Source: Stagnimonas sp. (GTDB lineage Bacteria; Pseudomonadota; Gammaproteobacteria; Nevskiales; Nevskiaceae). From it: a DNA stretch of 36,439 nt. Position numbers and translations under genes: made by a program. The first letter of the stretch is position 1; every line of letters starts with the position of its first letter. This document shows positions 24,126 through 33,208 of the stretch, one piece after another. The notes below the pieces were generated by a model. It was not told the origin of the DNA and ran no database searches. It saw nothing but the letters and a program-made list of their open reading frames with translations. Location of the stretch: contig JAUSQI010000017.1 of NCBI GenBank assembly GCA_030652575.1, positions 1 through 36,439 of the forward strand. The letters run 5' to 3'.

Positions 24126-24661
24126 GACGTGATTTCGGTGGCGCGGCGCAGCAGGTCGTCGAATAGCAGGCACAGTAGCGGCAACTGATCGTTGAGGGTA
24201 TGGCCGGAGTCGATCAGGTGCAGGGCGGCGCGATAGCGTGTCGCGAAACGCTGGCCGCGTTCGGGCGGCACGATGTCGTCCTGCCAGCCATGCACGACCG
24301 AGGTGAGGGCGGGGATGCCTTCGGGCTCTTCGTCCCAGCCGGGGAAGTACAGTGCCGGCGCCATCAGAAACAGCGCGGTGGGGTTCAGCGCCGCACAGGC
24401 CATCGCACTCACGTAACCCCCCATGCTCGACCCCACCAGCACCAGCGTTTGCTCTGCGCGCGGGGCCAATTGCAGCAGATGCGCGACGCGGGCTTGCGGA
24501 TCGAGCGTGAAGCTATAATCCGGGCTCAACACCGCGTAACCGCGACGTTTTGCGACCTCGGCCAGCTGAGTGATCTTGGTGCCCCAGGGGCCGCTTTCCT
24601 TGCCGTGTGCAAACACGACCAGATGCGTTGGGCCTGAGCCGTTCGAGTTCGAGACATTCAT
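24122..24661 (-). CDS. Small alpha/beta hydrolase
   Basis: This is a 179-residue serine hydrolase without a signal peptide. The oxyanion segment is VVFAHGKESGPWG, the nucleophile is Ser in VLVGSSMGGYVS, the acid is Asp in VVHGWQDDIVPPE, and the base is His in LIDSGHTLND. The triad is therefore complete, and the compact size (no lid) resembles the YqiA/YcfP-like small esterases. The natural substrate is unknown. It begins 6 bp from the divergent 104-aa gene and is coupled to the DUF3293 gene. Confidence 0.85.
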   Translation of the reverse strand: MNVSNSNGSGPTHLVVFAHGKESGPWGTKITQLAEVAKRRGYAVLSPDYSFTLDPQARVAHLLQLAPRAEQTLVLVGSSMGGYVSAMACAALNPTALFLMAPALYFPGWDEEPEGIPALTSVVHGWQDDIVPPERGQRFATRYRAALHLIDSGHTLNDQLPLLCLLFDDLLRRATEITS

Positions 24662-24667
24662 CCAGCA

Positions 24668-24982
24668 ATGATAGCCAAAGCGCCCGAAGCACCCAGCAAG
24701 CGAATCGGCAAAAGTGCCAGCACGCCACGCCGCAAGCTGCGCGAGCCGCTCGACGTGCGCCTGACCTTCAAGATCAATTTCGGCAATGCGCCGGAGGACG
24801 CGGTGACCGTGATGAACGAGCGCCGCGTGCCGATGGTCAACAGCGTGTTCGACCAGCGCGATCGCATCGTCCGCACCTTTGCGATGAGCCTTGTGCGGGT
24901 CGGGCTTGCACAGCCCAAGGTGGTGCGCGAAGTGTTCCCGGCCATGAAACTGCTGCGTAAATTGAAGAAAGCACTGCCCTGA
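24668..24982 (+). CDS. Uncharacterised basic protein, 104 aa
   Basis: I do not recognise this protein. The first 25 residues are rich in Lys, Arg, Pro and Ser and probably disordered. The rest, LDVRLTFKINFGNAPEDAVTVMNERRVPMVNSVFDQRDRIVRTFAMSLVRVGLAQPKVVREVFPAMKLLRKLKKALP, is predicted mixed alpha/beta, with an amphipathic basic C terminus. No signal peptide or membrane helix is seen. The stop overlaps the start of the next gene (TGATG at 24980-24984), so the two are translationally coupled. The start is 6 bp from the divergent hydrolase, leaving the promoter inside one of the two genes. Confidence 0.65.
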   Translation: MIAKAPEAPSKRIGKSASTPRRKLREPLDVRLTFKINFGNAPEDAVTVMNERRVPMVNSVFDQRDRIVRTFAMSLVRVGLAQPKVVREVFPAMKLLRKLKKALP

Positions 24983-25284
24983 TGCTGCGATATCTCTTTG
25001 TGCTGGACGTTGCCTTTGCCGTGCTCGGCGCCTCGATGGTGATCGGTGTCGGCGTCAGCGCCCTGCTGCTGGCCTGGTATCTGGATGTCGCGCCCGAACA
25101 GCGCGCGTCGATGCATGCGCTGCTGGTGCTTACCGTCGCCTACACCGCGGTCACCCTGGCGGCGGCTGCCGGGGGCTGGGGCATCCGCACCAAGGCGCGC
25201 TGGCAGTGGTTTGCGCAGGCCGCGTTTGCTGCACTGCTCATCGCCTCCTATTTCATTTCCATTCAGGTTCTCGGCTCCACATGA
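24982..25284 (+). CDS. Small integral membrane protein, three predicted helices
   Basis: This is a 100-residue protein, nearly all hydrophobic. Helix 1 is about residues 4-33 (LFVLDVAFAVLGASMVIGVGVSALLLAWYL), helix 2 about 44-66 and helix 3 about 76-97. Between helices 2 and 3 is a short positive loop (GIRTKARWQW), which should be cytoplasmic. It overlaps both neighbours (1 bp with the upstream gene, 4 bp with the FMN reductase) and is part of a coupled run of genes. I do not recognise a family. Confidence 0.7.
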   Translation: MLRYLFVLDVAFAVLGASMVIGVGVSALLLAWYLDVAPEQRASMHALLVLTVAYTAVTLAAAAGGWGIRTKARWQWFAQAAFAALLIASYFISIQVLGST

Positions 25285-25853
25285 CCGTCAAGCTCCTCGC
25301 GCTCTCGGGCAGCGCCCGTCGTGCCTCCCACAACCTCAAGCTCGTGCGTGCCATGTCCGATGGTGCCGTCGCCGCCGGGGCTGAAGTCACCCTCATCGAC
25401 TGGAACGCGTTCGTGCTGCCGGTCTTCAACGAAGACATCGAAAGCGAGTTGCCCGCTGCCGCCGTACAGCTCAAAACCCTGTTCGCCTCGGCGCAGGGTT
25501 TTCTCATCGCCGAGCCGGAGTACAACGGCGGCTATTCGGCGCTGATGAAGAACGCCATCGACTGGGTTTCGCGCCCGCTGCCCGGCACGCCGCCCGGTTC
25601 GGTGTTCAAGAACAAGACCGTTGTCATCGCGGGCGCGACGACGGGCCGCTGGGGCTCGGTGCGATCCATAAGACAGCTGCGAGAAGTCATGGGTTATCTC
25701 GGCTGCATCGTGCTGCCCGACACCCTTTCGGTGAACGAGGCCGGCAAGGCCTTCGATGCCGACGGCAAGCTGCTGGATGCCAAGACGGCCGAACTGGCCG
25801 CCGCTACGGGCGCCGCCCTGGCGCGTGTCACCGCTGCACTCCACAAGCCGTGA
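25281..25853 (+). CDS. NAD(P)H-dependent FMN reductase
   Basis: This is a 190-residue flavodoxin-fold reductase starting at ATG 25281 within the end of the previous gene. LLALSGSARRASHNLKLVRAM is the FMN phosphate-binding loop (GSxRxxSxN). FLIAEPEYNGGYSALMKNAIDWVSR is the family hallmark around the isoalloxazine (xPEYNGxxxxxLKNAIDW). VVIAGATTGRWGSVRSIRQLREVM completes the pattern. Such enzymes reduce free FMN, azo dyes, quinones or chromate with NAD(P)H. The physiological role here is open. The 4-bp overlap (GTGA) with the next gene indicates a common transcript. Confidence 0.92.
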   Translation: MTVKLLALSGSARRASHNLKLVRAMSDGAVAAGAEVTLIDWNAFVLPVFNEDIESELPAAAVQLKTLFASAQGFLIAEPEYNGGYSALMKNAIDWVSRPLPGTPPGSVFKNKTVVIAGATTGRWGSVRSIRQLREVMGYLGCIVLPDTLSVNEAGKAFDADGKLLDAKTAELAAATGAALARVTAALHKP

Positions 25854-27280
25854 CGGCAGTCGCGTACACCATCGGGCGTCGGCATAGACCGCCGCCCGCT
25901 CGCCAGCCGCGCGCACTGGTGGCGCTGTCTGCGGCCCTGGTCTGGGCCCTGGGCGGCACCGGTTGGGCGTGGTGGATTTGCGCGGCACTGCCCTTGGCCT
26001 ACCTGTTGGCGGCGGCCACTGCGTTGTTCGGCAAGATTCACGATGTGCGCGTGCATCAGTTGCATGCTGCGGGAGGTGCGCTGGGCACGGTGCTTGCCAT
26101 CCCTGCACTGCTCAGCGGCGGCAGTTGGGCGGCCTTGGTCGCGGGTGCTCTGTCGGCCTGGGCCTTCGTCATGGCCGGCCGCGTCGCGCTGAACAGCGAG
26201 CCGCTGTACGAAGGGGCCGAAGCGCCCGAGGCAAGGCCGCTGGTCGACATGAAGGCGGCGATCGACGAGGCGTTGATCGCCTATTTCGTGGGTGTGGCCA
26301 AAATCCCCTCCGGCCCCGGCGCCGAGGCCATGTGCCTCGAAGGCCTGCGGCTTGAAACCGTGCTGAAAGAGCACGGCTGGTCGAGCGATCTCGCCAGCTA
26401 CCACCACACGCCGAGCGCGCCGGAAGCGGTGACCAGCGAGGTCAAACGCTACAAGGGCATGAGCTACGAGCGGGTGAGCTACCCGAGCGGCTTCGTGCCG
26501 CGCGCGGAACTGCCGGGCGCTGCGGCCTGGGCCGCATTGGTGCCCAACCAGCGCAGCGTGCTGCGGGTATTCCGCCATGTGGGTGCCGATCGCCCCTGGC
26601 TGTTCTGCATCCACGGCTACCGCATGGGCGACAACTGGCTGGACTTCGGCTTGTTCCCACCCGAAGTGCTGCACAAGAAGCTCGGCTTCAACCTGCTGAT
26701 GCCGACGCTGCCGCTGCACGGCCCGCGCAAGGTGGGGTCGAAGTCCGGCGACCAGTACCTGGATGGCGACCTGCTCGATCTCGTCCACGCGCAGACACAA
26801 GCCCTCTGGGACCTGCGCCGTGCGCTCGCCTGGCTGCGTGACCGCGAGGTCGCGCCCAGGGTGGGTGTTTATGGCGTCTCGCTTGGTGGCTACAACGCCG
26901 CTCTGCTCGCCACTGCCGAAGCCGAGCTGGAGTTCGTGGTCGGCGGCGTGCCGCTGTCTGACCCGGCCGGCGTGCTGTGGCGGCATCTGCCGCATCTGCA
27001 CGAGCAGTTTTATGCGCAGCATGGACTCACCGAAGCGCGCTACCGCTCGATTCTGAGTGTGGTGTCGCCCTTGTCGCGTCCGGCGCTGCCGCCCAGGGAG
27101 CGTCTGCACCTGTTTGCCGCCGCCGCCGACCGCATCGTGCCGCCGGATCAGCCGCTGCTGCTCGGCAAACATTGGCAGGTGCCGGTGCGCTGGTATCAGG
27201 GCTCGCATCTTTCCATCCGCCACGAACGTGCAACCCGCGCAGCGCTGAAAGACGCCATCAATCGGGCTGGCTGGCGATAG
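25850..27280 (+). CDS. Membrane-anchored alpha/beta hydrolase, 476 aa
   Basis: The start is GTG 25850, overlapping the reductase stop. The N-terminal 100 residues contain three hydrophobic helices (about 25-41, 43-58 and 75-105). A linker leads to a C-terminal alpha/beta hydrolase domain from about residue 240: CIHGYRMGDNW (oxyanion region), the nucleophile Ser in GVYGVSLGGYNAALLA, the acid Asp in FAAAADRIVPP, and the base His in YQGSHLSI. LMPTLPLHGPRKVGSKSGDQYLDGD and VVGGVPLSDPAG recall ABHD18-like hydrolases, but this link is weak. The domain probably acts at the inner membrane on a lipid-like ester (inference). A KAS III gene follows 50 bp downstream on the same strand. Confidence 0.8.
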   Translation: MTAVAYTIGRRHRPPPARQPRALVALSAALVWALGGTGWAWWICAALPLAYLLAAATALFGKIHDVRVHQLHAAGGALGTVLAIPALLSGGSWAALVAGALSAWAFVMAGRVALNSEPLYEGAEAPEARPLVDMKAAIDEALIAYFVGVAKIPSGPGAEAMCLEGLRLETVLKEHGWSSDLASYHHTPSAPEAVTSEVKRYKGMSYERVSYPSGFVPRAELPGAAAWAALVPNQRSVLRVFRHVGADRPWLFCIHGYRMGDNWLDFGLFPPEVLHKKLGFNLLMPTLPLHGPRKVGSKSGDQYLDGDLLDLVHAQTQALWDLRRALAWLRDREVAPRVGVYGVSLGGYNAALLATAEAELEFVVGGVPLSDPAGVLWRHLPHLHEQFYAQHGLTEARYRSILSVVSPLSRPALPPRERLHLFAAAADRIVPPDQPLLLGKHWQVPVRWYQGSHLSIRHERATRAALKDAINRAGWR

Positions 27281-27330
27281 CTGCCCCGCTTAAGCGACAC
27301 TCAGCGCCCCGAAGGAAAAGGATTTCGCCC

Positions 27331-28455
27331 ATGACACGAGTCGCTATCACAGGCTCCGGCTTGTATACGCCGGCCGAATCCATCAGCAACGATGAGCTGG
27401 TGGCTTGCTATAACGCCTGGGCAACGCGGGAGAACACGGCCAATGCCGCCGCGATTGCGGCGGGCACGGCGGCCGAACTGCCGATGTCCTCCAGCGAGTT
27501 CATCGTCAAGGCCAGCGGCATCAAGAGCCGCTACAGCGTCGACAAGGCCGGCACGCTCGACATCGACCGCATGCGCCCGCGCGTGCGCACCCGCAGCAAC
27601 GACGAGCCATCGCTGATGGTGGAGATCGGCGGCATCGCGGCGCGCGAGGCACTCGCCAAGGCGGGCCGCACCGGGGCGGATGTCGACTTCGTCATCCTTG
27701 CGGCCAGCAACATCCAGCGCGCGTATCCGGCAATGGCGGTGGAGATGCAGGCGCACCTCGGCAGCACGCAGGGCTTCGGCTACGACATGAACGTGGCCTG
27801 CGCCTCGGCGGCGTTCGGCATCCAGGCCGCGGTCGATGCGGTGCGGCTCGGCAACGCCAGGTGCGCGCTTGTGGTCAACCCCGAGATCACCAGCGGTCAC
27901 CACAACTGGCGCAACCGCGACTGCCATTTCATCTTCGGCGATGCCGCGACGGCAGTCGTCGTCGAGCCGCTCGACACCGCTGTGAGCCAAGAGAAGTTCG
28001 AGGTGCTCGGTACCCGCCTCAAGACGCAGTTCAGCAACAACATCCGCAACAATTTCGGTTTCCTCAACATCGCCGAGACCGAGCCGCGCGCCTGGGACGA
28101 TGTGCTGTTCAGCCAGGAAGGCCGCAAGGTGTTCAAGGAAGTGGTACCAATGGTCGCCGAGCTACTCAGCGGCCATCTGGCCGACCTGGGCCTCAGGCCC
28201 GACGAGGTCAAGCGCTTCTGGCTGCACCAGGCCAATCTCTCGATGAACCAGCTGATCGCCAAACGCGTGCTGGGTCGCGACCCGAGCGAGATCGAAGCGC
28301 CGGTAATCCTCGATCAATACGCCAACACCTCGTCGGCCGGCTGCGTCATCGCTTTCCACAAGCACCATGCGGATTTCGCGCCGGGCGATGTGGGTCTGAT
28401 TTCCGGTTTCGGCGCCGGCTATTCCGCGGGCAGCGTGGTGATCCGCCGCGTGTAA
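27331..28455 (+). CDS. Beta-ketoacyl-ACP synthase III (FabH2-like, PA3286 type)
   Basis: This is a 374-residue thiolase-fold condensing enzyme. ATG 27331 follows an AAGGA-rich ribosome site. The triad is catalytic Cys in DMNVACASAAFG, His in FWLHQANLSMNQLIA and Asn in DQYANTSSAGCVIAF. The end LISGFGAGYSAGSVVIRRV is the usual KAS III finish. The sequence, including SISNDELVACYNAW and FSNNIRNNFGFLN, is close to what I recall of P. aeruginosa PA3286, which condenses octanoyl-CoA with malonyl-ACP and so links beta-oxidation to fatty acid synthesis. By analogy, this enzyme may use medium-chain acyl-CoA. It precedes phoB but is separated from it by a probable Pho-regulated promoter. Confidence 0.88.
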   Translation: MTRVAITGSGLYTPAESISNDELVACYNAWATRENTANAAAIAAGTAAELPMSSSEFIVKASGIKSRYSVDKAGTLDIDRMRPRVRTRSNDEPSLMVEIGGIAAREALAKAGRTGADVDFVILAASNIQRAYPAMAVEMQAHLGSTQGFGYDMNVACASAAFGIQAAVDAVRLGNARCALVVNPEITSGHHNWRNRDCHFIFGDAATAVVVEPLDTAVSQEKFEVLGTRLKTQFSNNIRNNFGFLNIAETEPRAWDDVLFSQEGRKVFKEVVPMVAELLSGHLADLGLRPDEVKRFWLHQANLSMNQLIAKRVLGRDPSEIEAPVILDQYANTSSAGCVIAFHKHHADFAPGDVGLISGFGAGYSAGSVVIRRV

Positions 28456-28460
28456 TTTTT

Positions 28461-28516
28461 TCTTCACGCGGCTGACACATGACAATTTTTTAACGCCGCT
28501 GTCACACATTGCCAAT
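28461..28516 (+). promoter_or_regulatory. Candidate Pho boxes upstream of phoB
   Basis: TCTTCAC-GCGG-CTGACAC (28461-28478) has the 7-4-7 layout of a PhoB site, with the second half-site one base from CTGTCAC. A further CTGTCAC (28499-28505), followed by ACAT and a poor second half-site, lies closer to the gene, with GATACG (28522-28527) as a weak -10. Autoregulation of phoBR by PhoB is common. Which of the two is used cannot be decided from the sequence. Confidence 0.45.
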
Positions 28517-28550
28517 ACCTTGATACGTAGCGTTTAATCAGGGAATGGGC

Positions 28551-29243
28551 ATGCAAAACAAGCAGATTCTGGTGGTGGAGGATGAAGTCTCCATCCGTGA
28601 CATGTTGCGCTTCGCACTCGAACGGGTGGAGTTCCGCATCACCGTGGCGGCGAACGCGCAGGAGGCGAGATTGCGCATTGCCGAGTCTCGCCCCGACTTG
28701 ATTCTGCTCGACTGGATGATGCCCGGCCTCTCCGGCGTCGAGTACGCCAAAGAGCTGAAGGCGGGGGCGACCACCAAGGACATCCCCATCATCATGGTGA
28801 CGGCCCGCGCCGAGGAAGAAGACAAGGTGCGCGCGCTCAACATCGGCGCCGACGATTACGTCAGCAAGCCGTTTTCCTTCCCCGAACTCATCGCCCGCAT
28901 CCAGGCCGTCATGCGCCGCGCCATGCCGGGTGGTGTTGAAGAACGCTTGTCGGTGGCCGGGCTCGAAGTCGATGCCGCCAGCCAGCGTGTCACCGCCAAG
29001 GGGGAGGCAGTGAAGCTCGGCCCCACCGAATATCGCCTGCTGCATTTCTTCATCAGCCACCCGGAGCGTGTCTACACGCGCGAGCAGGTGCTGGATCGCG
29101 TCTGGGGCCAGAACGTGTATGTCGAAGAGCGCACGGTGGATGTGCATATCCGCCGCCTGCGCAAGGCGCTGGAGCCGTATGGTTACGACAACATGATCCA
29201 GACCGTGCGCGGCACGGGCTATCGCTTTTCCGACAAGGTTTAG
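28551..29243 (+). CDS. phoB: Phosphate response regulator PhoB
   Basis: This is a 230-residue OmpR-family response regulator. ATG 28551 is favoured because AGGG (28540-28543) is 7 nt upstream; ATG 28545 is too near it. The receiver has the acidic pair in VVEDE, the phosphoacceptor D54 in LLDWMMPG, Thr in [10 protein letters not shown] and Lys in [17 protein letters not shown], the last being specific to PhoB. The C-terminal winged helix contains [31 protein letters not shown] and [34 protein letters not shown]. Phosphorylated by PhoR, it activates pst and other phosphate-starvation genes through Pho boxes such as the one before pstS. Confidence 0.96.
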   Translation: MQNKQILVVEDEVSIRDMLRFALERVEFRITVAANAQEARLRIAESRPDLILLDWMMPGLSGVEYAKELKAGATTKDIPIIMVTARAEEEDKVRALNIGADDYVSKPFSFPELIARIQAVMRRAMPGGVEERLSVAGLEVDAASQRVTAKGEAVKLGPTEYRLLHFFISHPERVYTREQVLDRVWGQNVYVEERTVDVHIRRLRKALEPYGYDNMIQTVRGTGYRFSDKV

Positions 29244-29261
29244 GCGGCAAACGGTCGAGGC

Positions 29262-30584
<1,323 letters not shown>

Positions 30585-30633
30585 CGCGCACAGCCACGCG
30601 CCGCAGGGGGGCTGACGTAGTGGATTTTGTGCA

Positions 30634-30662
30634 GTGTCACAATTCCTTCACCCCCCTTTCAT
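30634..30662 (+). promoter_or_regulatory. Pho box with three half-sites upstream of pstS
   Basis: GTGTCAC (30634-30640), CCTTCAC (30645-30651) and CTTTCAT (30656-30662) repeat with an 11-bp period and 4-bp spacers. This is the 7-4-7-4-7 layout of tandem PhoB half-sites; the consensus half-site is CTGTCAT. The block ends 63 bp before the pstS start, with a possible -10 (TACATC, 30669-30674) just downstream. It indicates phosphate-starvation induction of pstS. Confidence 0.75.
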
Positions 30663-30725
30663 AAGCTCTACATCGCCAGCAGCAATCATTGCTGCGCACC
30701 CCCCTTTTGAAAGAGGCGTACCCGA

Positions 30726-31688
30726 ATGAAACTGAAATCTTTTGCTGTCGCACTGGGCCTGATGACCAGTGTTGTTGCCACTTCCGCCATTGCTGCCGTT
30801 GATGCAGCACTCCCCGAATACAAAGCCACCTCCGGCGTCTCCGGCAACTTCAGCTCGGTTGGCAGCGACACGCTCAACAATCTGATGACGTTGTGGGCTG
30901 AAGAGTTCAACAAGTTCTACCCCAATGTGAACGTGCAGATCCAGGGTGCCGGTTCGTCCACCGCACCGCCGGCGCTGACCGAAGGCACCGCCAACTTCGG
31001 CCCGATGAGCCGCCAGATGAAGGACCAGGAAATCCAGGCCTTCGAGAAAAAATACGGCTACAAGCCCACCGCCGTCGGCGTGGCCATCGACGCGCTCGCC
31101 GTGTTCGTGAACAAGGACAACCCGATCAAGAGTCTGTCCATCCCGCAGGTCGACGGCATCTTCAGCGCCACCCGCAAGTGCGGCGGCAAGGATGCCAAGC
31201 GCTGGGGCGACGTTGGTCTCACGGGCGAGTGGGCCTCGAAGCCCATCCAGATCTATGGTCGCAACTCGGTGTCCGGCACCTACGGCTATTTCAAAGAGAA
31301 CGCGCTGTGCAAGGGTGACTTCAAGAACACTGTCGGCGAGCAGCCTGGTTCGGCCTCGGTCGTGCAGTCGGTTGCTGGCGGCCTGAACGCCATCGGCTAC
31401 TCCGGCATCGGCTACAAGACCGCCGGCGTGCGCGCCCTGCCGCTGAGCAAGAAGGATGGCGGCGAGATTGAAGAAGCCACCGAAGCCAATGCCATCTCCG
31501 GCAAGTACCCGCTGGCCCGCATCCTCTACGTCTATGTCAACAAGGCGCCCAACAAGCCCTTGGCTCCGATGGAGATGGAGTTCTTCAAGATGGTGCTCTC
31601 TAAGGCAGGCCAGAACGTGACCGTGAAAGACGGTTACATCCCCGTCCCTGCCGCGCTGGCTGCCAAAGAGCTCGCCAAGATTCAGTAA
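30726..31688 (+). CDS. pstS: Periplasmic phosphate-binding protein PstS
   Basis: This is a 320-residue protein with a Sec signal peptide ([24 protein letters not shown]). Mature motifs for phosphate binding are [35 protein letters not shown] and [13 protein letters not shown], where Ser, Thr and Arg side chains hold the anion. Sequence and length are of the Pseudomonas type rather than the E. coli type. It is the first gene of the pst operon and delivers phosphate to PstCA. A strong hairpin follows the stop, consistent with higher expression of pstS than of the transporter genes. Confidence 0.96.
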   Translation: MKLKSFAVALGLMTSVVATSAIAAVDAALPEYKATSGVSGNFSSVGSDTLNNLMTLWAEEFNKFYPNVNVQIQGAGSSTAPPALTEGTANFGPMSRQMKDQEIQAFEKKYGYKPTAVGVAIDALAVFVNKDNPIKSLSIPQVDGIFSATRKCGGKDAKRWGDVGLTGEWASKPIQIYGRNSVSGTYGYFKENALCKGDFKNTVGEQPGSASVVQSVAGGLNAIGYSGIGYKTAGVRALPLSKKDGGEIEEATEANAISGKYPLARILYVYVNKAPNKPLAPMEMEFFKMVLSKAGQNVTVKDGYIPVPAALAAKELAKIQ

Positions 31689-31706
31689 ACGAAGTCGCTG
31701 CAAGAG

Positions 31707-31732
31707 ACTGGCGCGGGGAGGCCCGCGCCAGT
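31707..31732 (+). terminator. GC-rich hairpin after pstS (partial terminator or mRNA-stabilising)
   Basis: Arms ACTGGCGCGGG and CCCGCGCCAGT (11 bp, perfect) surround a GAGG tetraloop 18 bp after the pstS stop. No T-run follows (CCTGAAGATAAAAA), so it is not a complete intrinsic terminator. It probably protects the pstS message or reduces transcription into the porin gene. Confidence 0.6.
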
Positions 31733-31797
31733 CCTGAAGATAAAAACCTCATCCAAAAAAATCAGTCATCACACTCAAACCCAACGGGAGATTCAAC

Positions 31798-33081
31798 GTG
31801 AGCAACACTCTTAAAGTCGCAGCACTCGCAGTGCTCGCAGTCGCAGCTGGCAACGTCTACGCCGACCCTGCCGAAACCAAAGGCGGCATCAAGATCAAAA
31901 CCGAAGACGGCCGCTTTGAAGCCAACGTCAATGGCCGCATCCAGTTCGATTACTACAGCTTCTCTGAAGACCAGGGCGCCGTGATCGGTACCGCTCCGTT
32001 CGGCACAGCCGTGGTGGCCAACGGTGCCAACCGTGGCGGCGCAGCATTCCGCCGCACTTACCTCACCTTGTCGGGCAAAGCCTACGGCTGGGACTACAAG
32101 TTCGAGAACGACTTCACCACCACCGCCGCCAACGGCGGTAGCTTCCGCGAAATGTGGATCGGCACCAGCGTCGGCCCTGGCAAACTCATCATCGGTCAGC
32201 ACAAGCCCTTCCGCGGCATGGAAGAGATGGCGAGCTCCAACGAAATCACCTTGATCGAGCGCCCCAACACCACGGCAACCGGCATTTACGCGGGCCGCCA
32301 GTTCCTCACCGGCCTGTTCTACAAGGGCAATACCGACACCTTCGGTTACGGCGTGCACGCCACCACGCTCGCTGCCGCTACCGCGCAGACTGAAGGCCAT
32401 TCGTTCGGCGGCCGTGCCTATTGGTTCCCGATGTCGGAAGACGGCCGCACCCTGCATGTCGGCCTCGCCTACAGCAGCGACCGTGAAGATGCCGGCTCTG
32501 CCGGTGCTGCTCCGGTGTTCCAGTACGGTGGTCGTCGCGGCATCAGTCTCGGTCTTGGTAACGCCGGTGCAGTCACCGGCAGCGGCTTTGGCACGCAGAG
32601 CACCATCCACGGCGAACTCGCTGGTTCGTTTGGTTCGTTCACCGCGCAAGGCGAATATGCGATGGCGACACTGGAAGACGGCTTCGGCACTGCCGCTGCT
32701 CCCAGCGACATCGACGTGACGGCCTATTACGTGCAGGCCAGCTACTTCATCACCGGCGAAAAGAAGGTCTACAAGAAGGACCGCGGCGCGTTCGGTGCGC
32801 CGAAGCCCATCAACAGCTACGGTGCCGTCGAAGCTGTGGTGCGTTATGAAGCGTCCGAGAATGATGAGACGACCACCGGAGCGGCACGTGGTTGCTCGCT
32901 GGGCGGCGTGGCTGCTGGCAGCTACCAGACCTGCGAAGGCTCGCAAATCACCGTGGGTGCCAACTGGTATGTGAATCCCAATGTCCGCTTCATGGCGAAC
33001 TACTACCTCGCCAGCGCCGATGTTGGCGCCGGCAAGGATGAGCCGGAAGCCATCACTGTCCGCGCCCAGATGTCGTTCTAA
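31798..33081 (+). CDS. Phosphate/polyphosphate-selective porin, OprO/OprP family
   Basis: This is a 427-residue outer-membrane protein starting at GTG 31798, with GGGAG (31786-31790) 7 nt upstream. The signal peptide ends NVYA-DPAE. The mature part begins IKIKTEDGRFEANVNGRIQFDYYSF and continues with FRRTYLTLSGKAYGWDYKFENDF and GKLIIGQHKPFRGMEEMASSNEITLIER, the O/P porin pattern. It ends in Phe (VRAQMSF), as beta-barrel substrates of BAM do. Such 16-strand trimeric porins take up phosphate or polyphosphate under starvation. Its place between pstS and pstC supports this. A lone CAGTCAT (31763-31769) before it is only a weak Pho half-site. Confidence 0.92.
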   Translation: MSNTLKVAALAVLAVAAGNVYADPAETKGGIKIKTEDGRFEANVNGRIQFDYYSFSEDQGAVIGTAPFGTAVVANGANRGGAAFRRTYLTLSGKAYGWDYKFENDFTTTAANGGSFREMWIGTSVGPGKLIIGQHKPFRGMEEMASSNEITLIERPNTTATGIYAGRQFLTGLFYKGNTDTFGYGVHATTLAAATAQTEGHSFGGRAYWFPMSEDGRTLHVGLAYSSDREDAGSAGAAPVFQYGGRRGISLGLGNAGAVTGSGFGTQSTIHGELAGSFGSFTAQGEYAMATLEDGFGTAAAPSDIDVTAYYVQASYFITGEKKVYKKDRGAFGAPKPINSYGAVEAVVRYEASENDETTTGAARGCSLGGVAAGSYQTCEGSQITVGANWYVNPNVRFMANYYLASADVGAGKDEPEAITVRAQMSF

Positions 33082-33102
33082 AAGCTGTTTATCTGTAAGA
33101 AT

Positions 33103-33130
33103 CGCCCGGCTGCATGCCGGGCGTTTTCTT
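33103..33130 (+). terminator. Intrinsic terminator after the porin gene
   Basis: Stem CGCCCGGC/GCCGGGCG (33103-33110 and 33116-33123) with a TGCAT loop is followed directly by TTTTCTT. It lies 21 bp after the porin stop. The T-run is also part of the next inverted repeat. Confidence 0.8.
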
Positions 33131-33166
33131 CAAGCGCCAGCCATGTTGCTGGCGCTTGAAGAAAAC
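33123..33166. repeat. Perfect 19-bp inverted repeat before pstC
   Basis: Arm 33123-33141 (GTTTTCTTCAAGCGCCAGC) and arm 33148-33166 (GCTGGCGCTTGAAGAAAAC) are exact reverse complements around a CATGTT loop. The left arm begins with the last stem base of the preceding terminator and contains its T-run, so the two RNA structures compete. It ends 42 bp before pstC. Confidence 0.85.
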
Positions 33167-33208
33167 GAGCAGGGATGTGCCGTGCAGGCACGACTAACGA
33201 GTTAAACC

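Noticed and set aside
31763-31780. Pho box immediately before the porin gene
   Set aside because: CAGTCAT is close to one half-site, but the in-phase second half (CTCAAAC) does not fit. Transcription from the pstS promoter explains Pho control.
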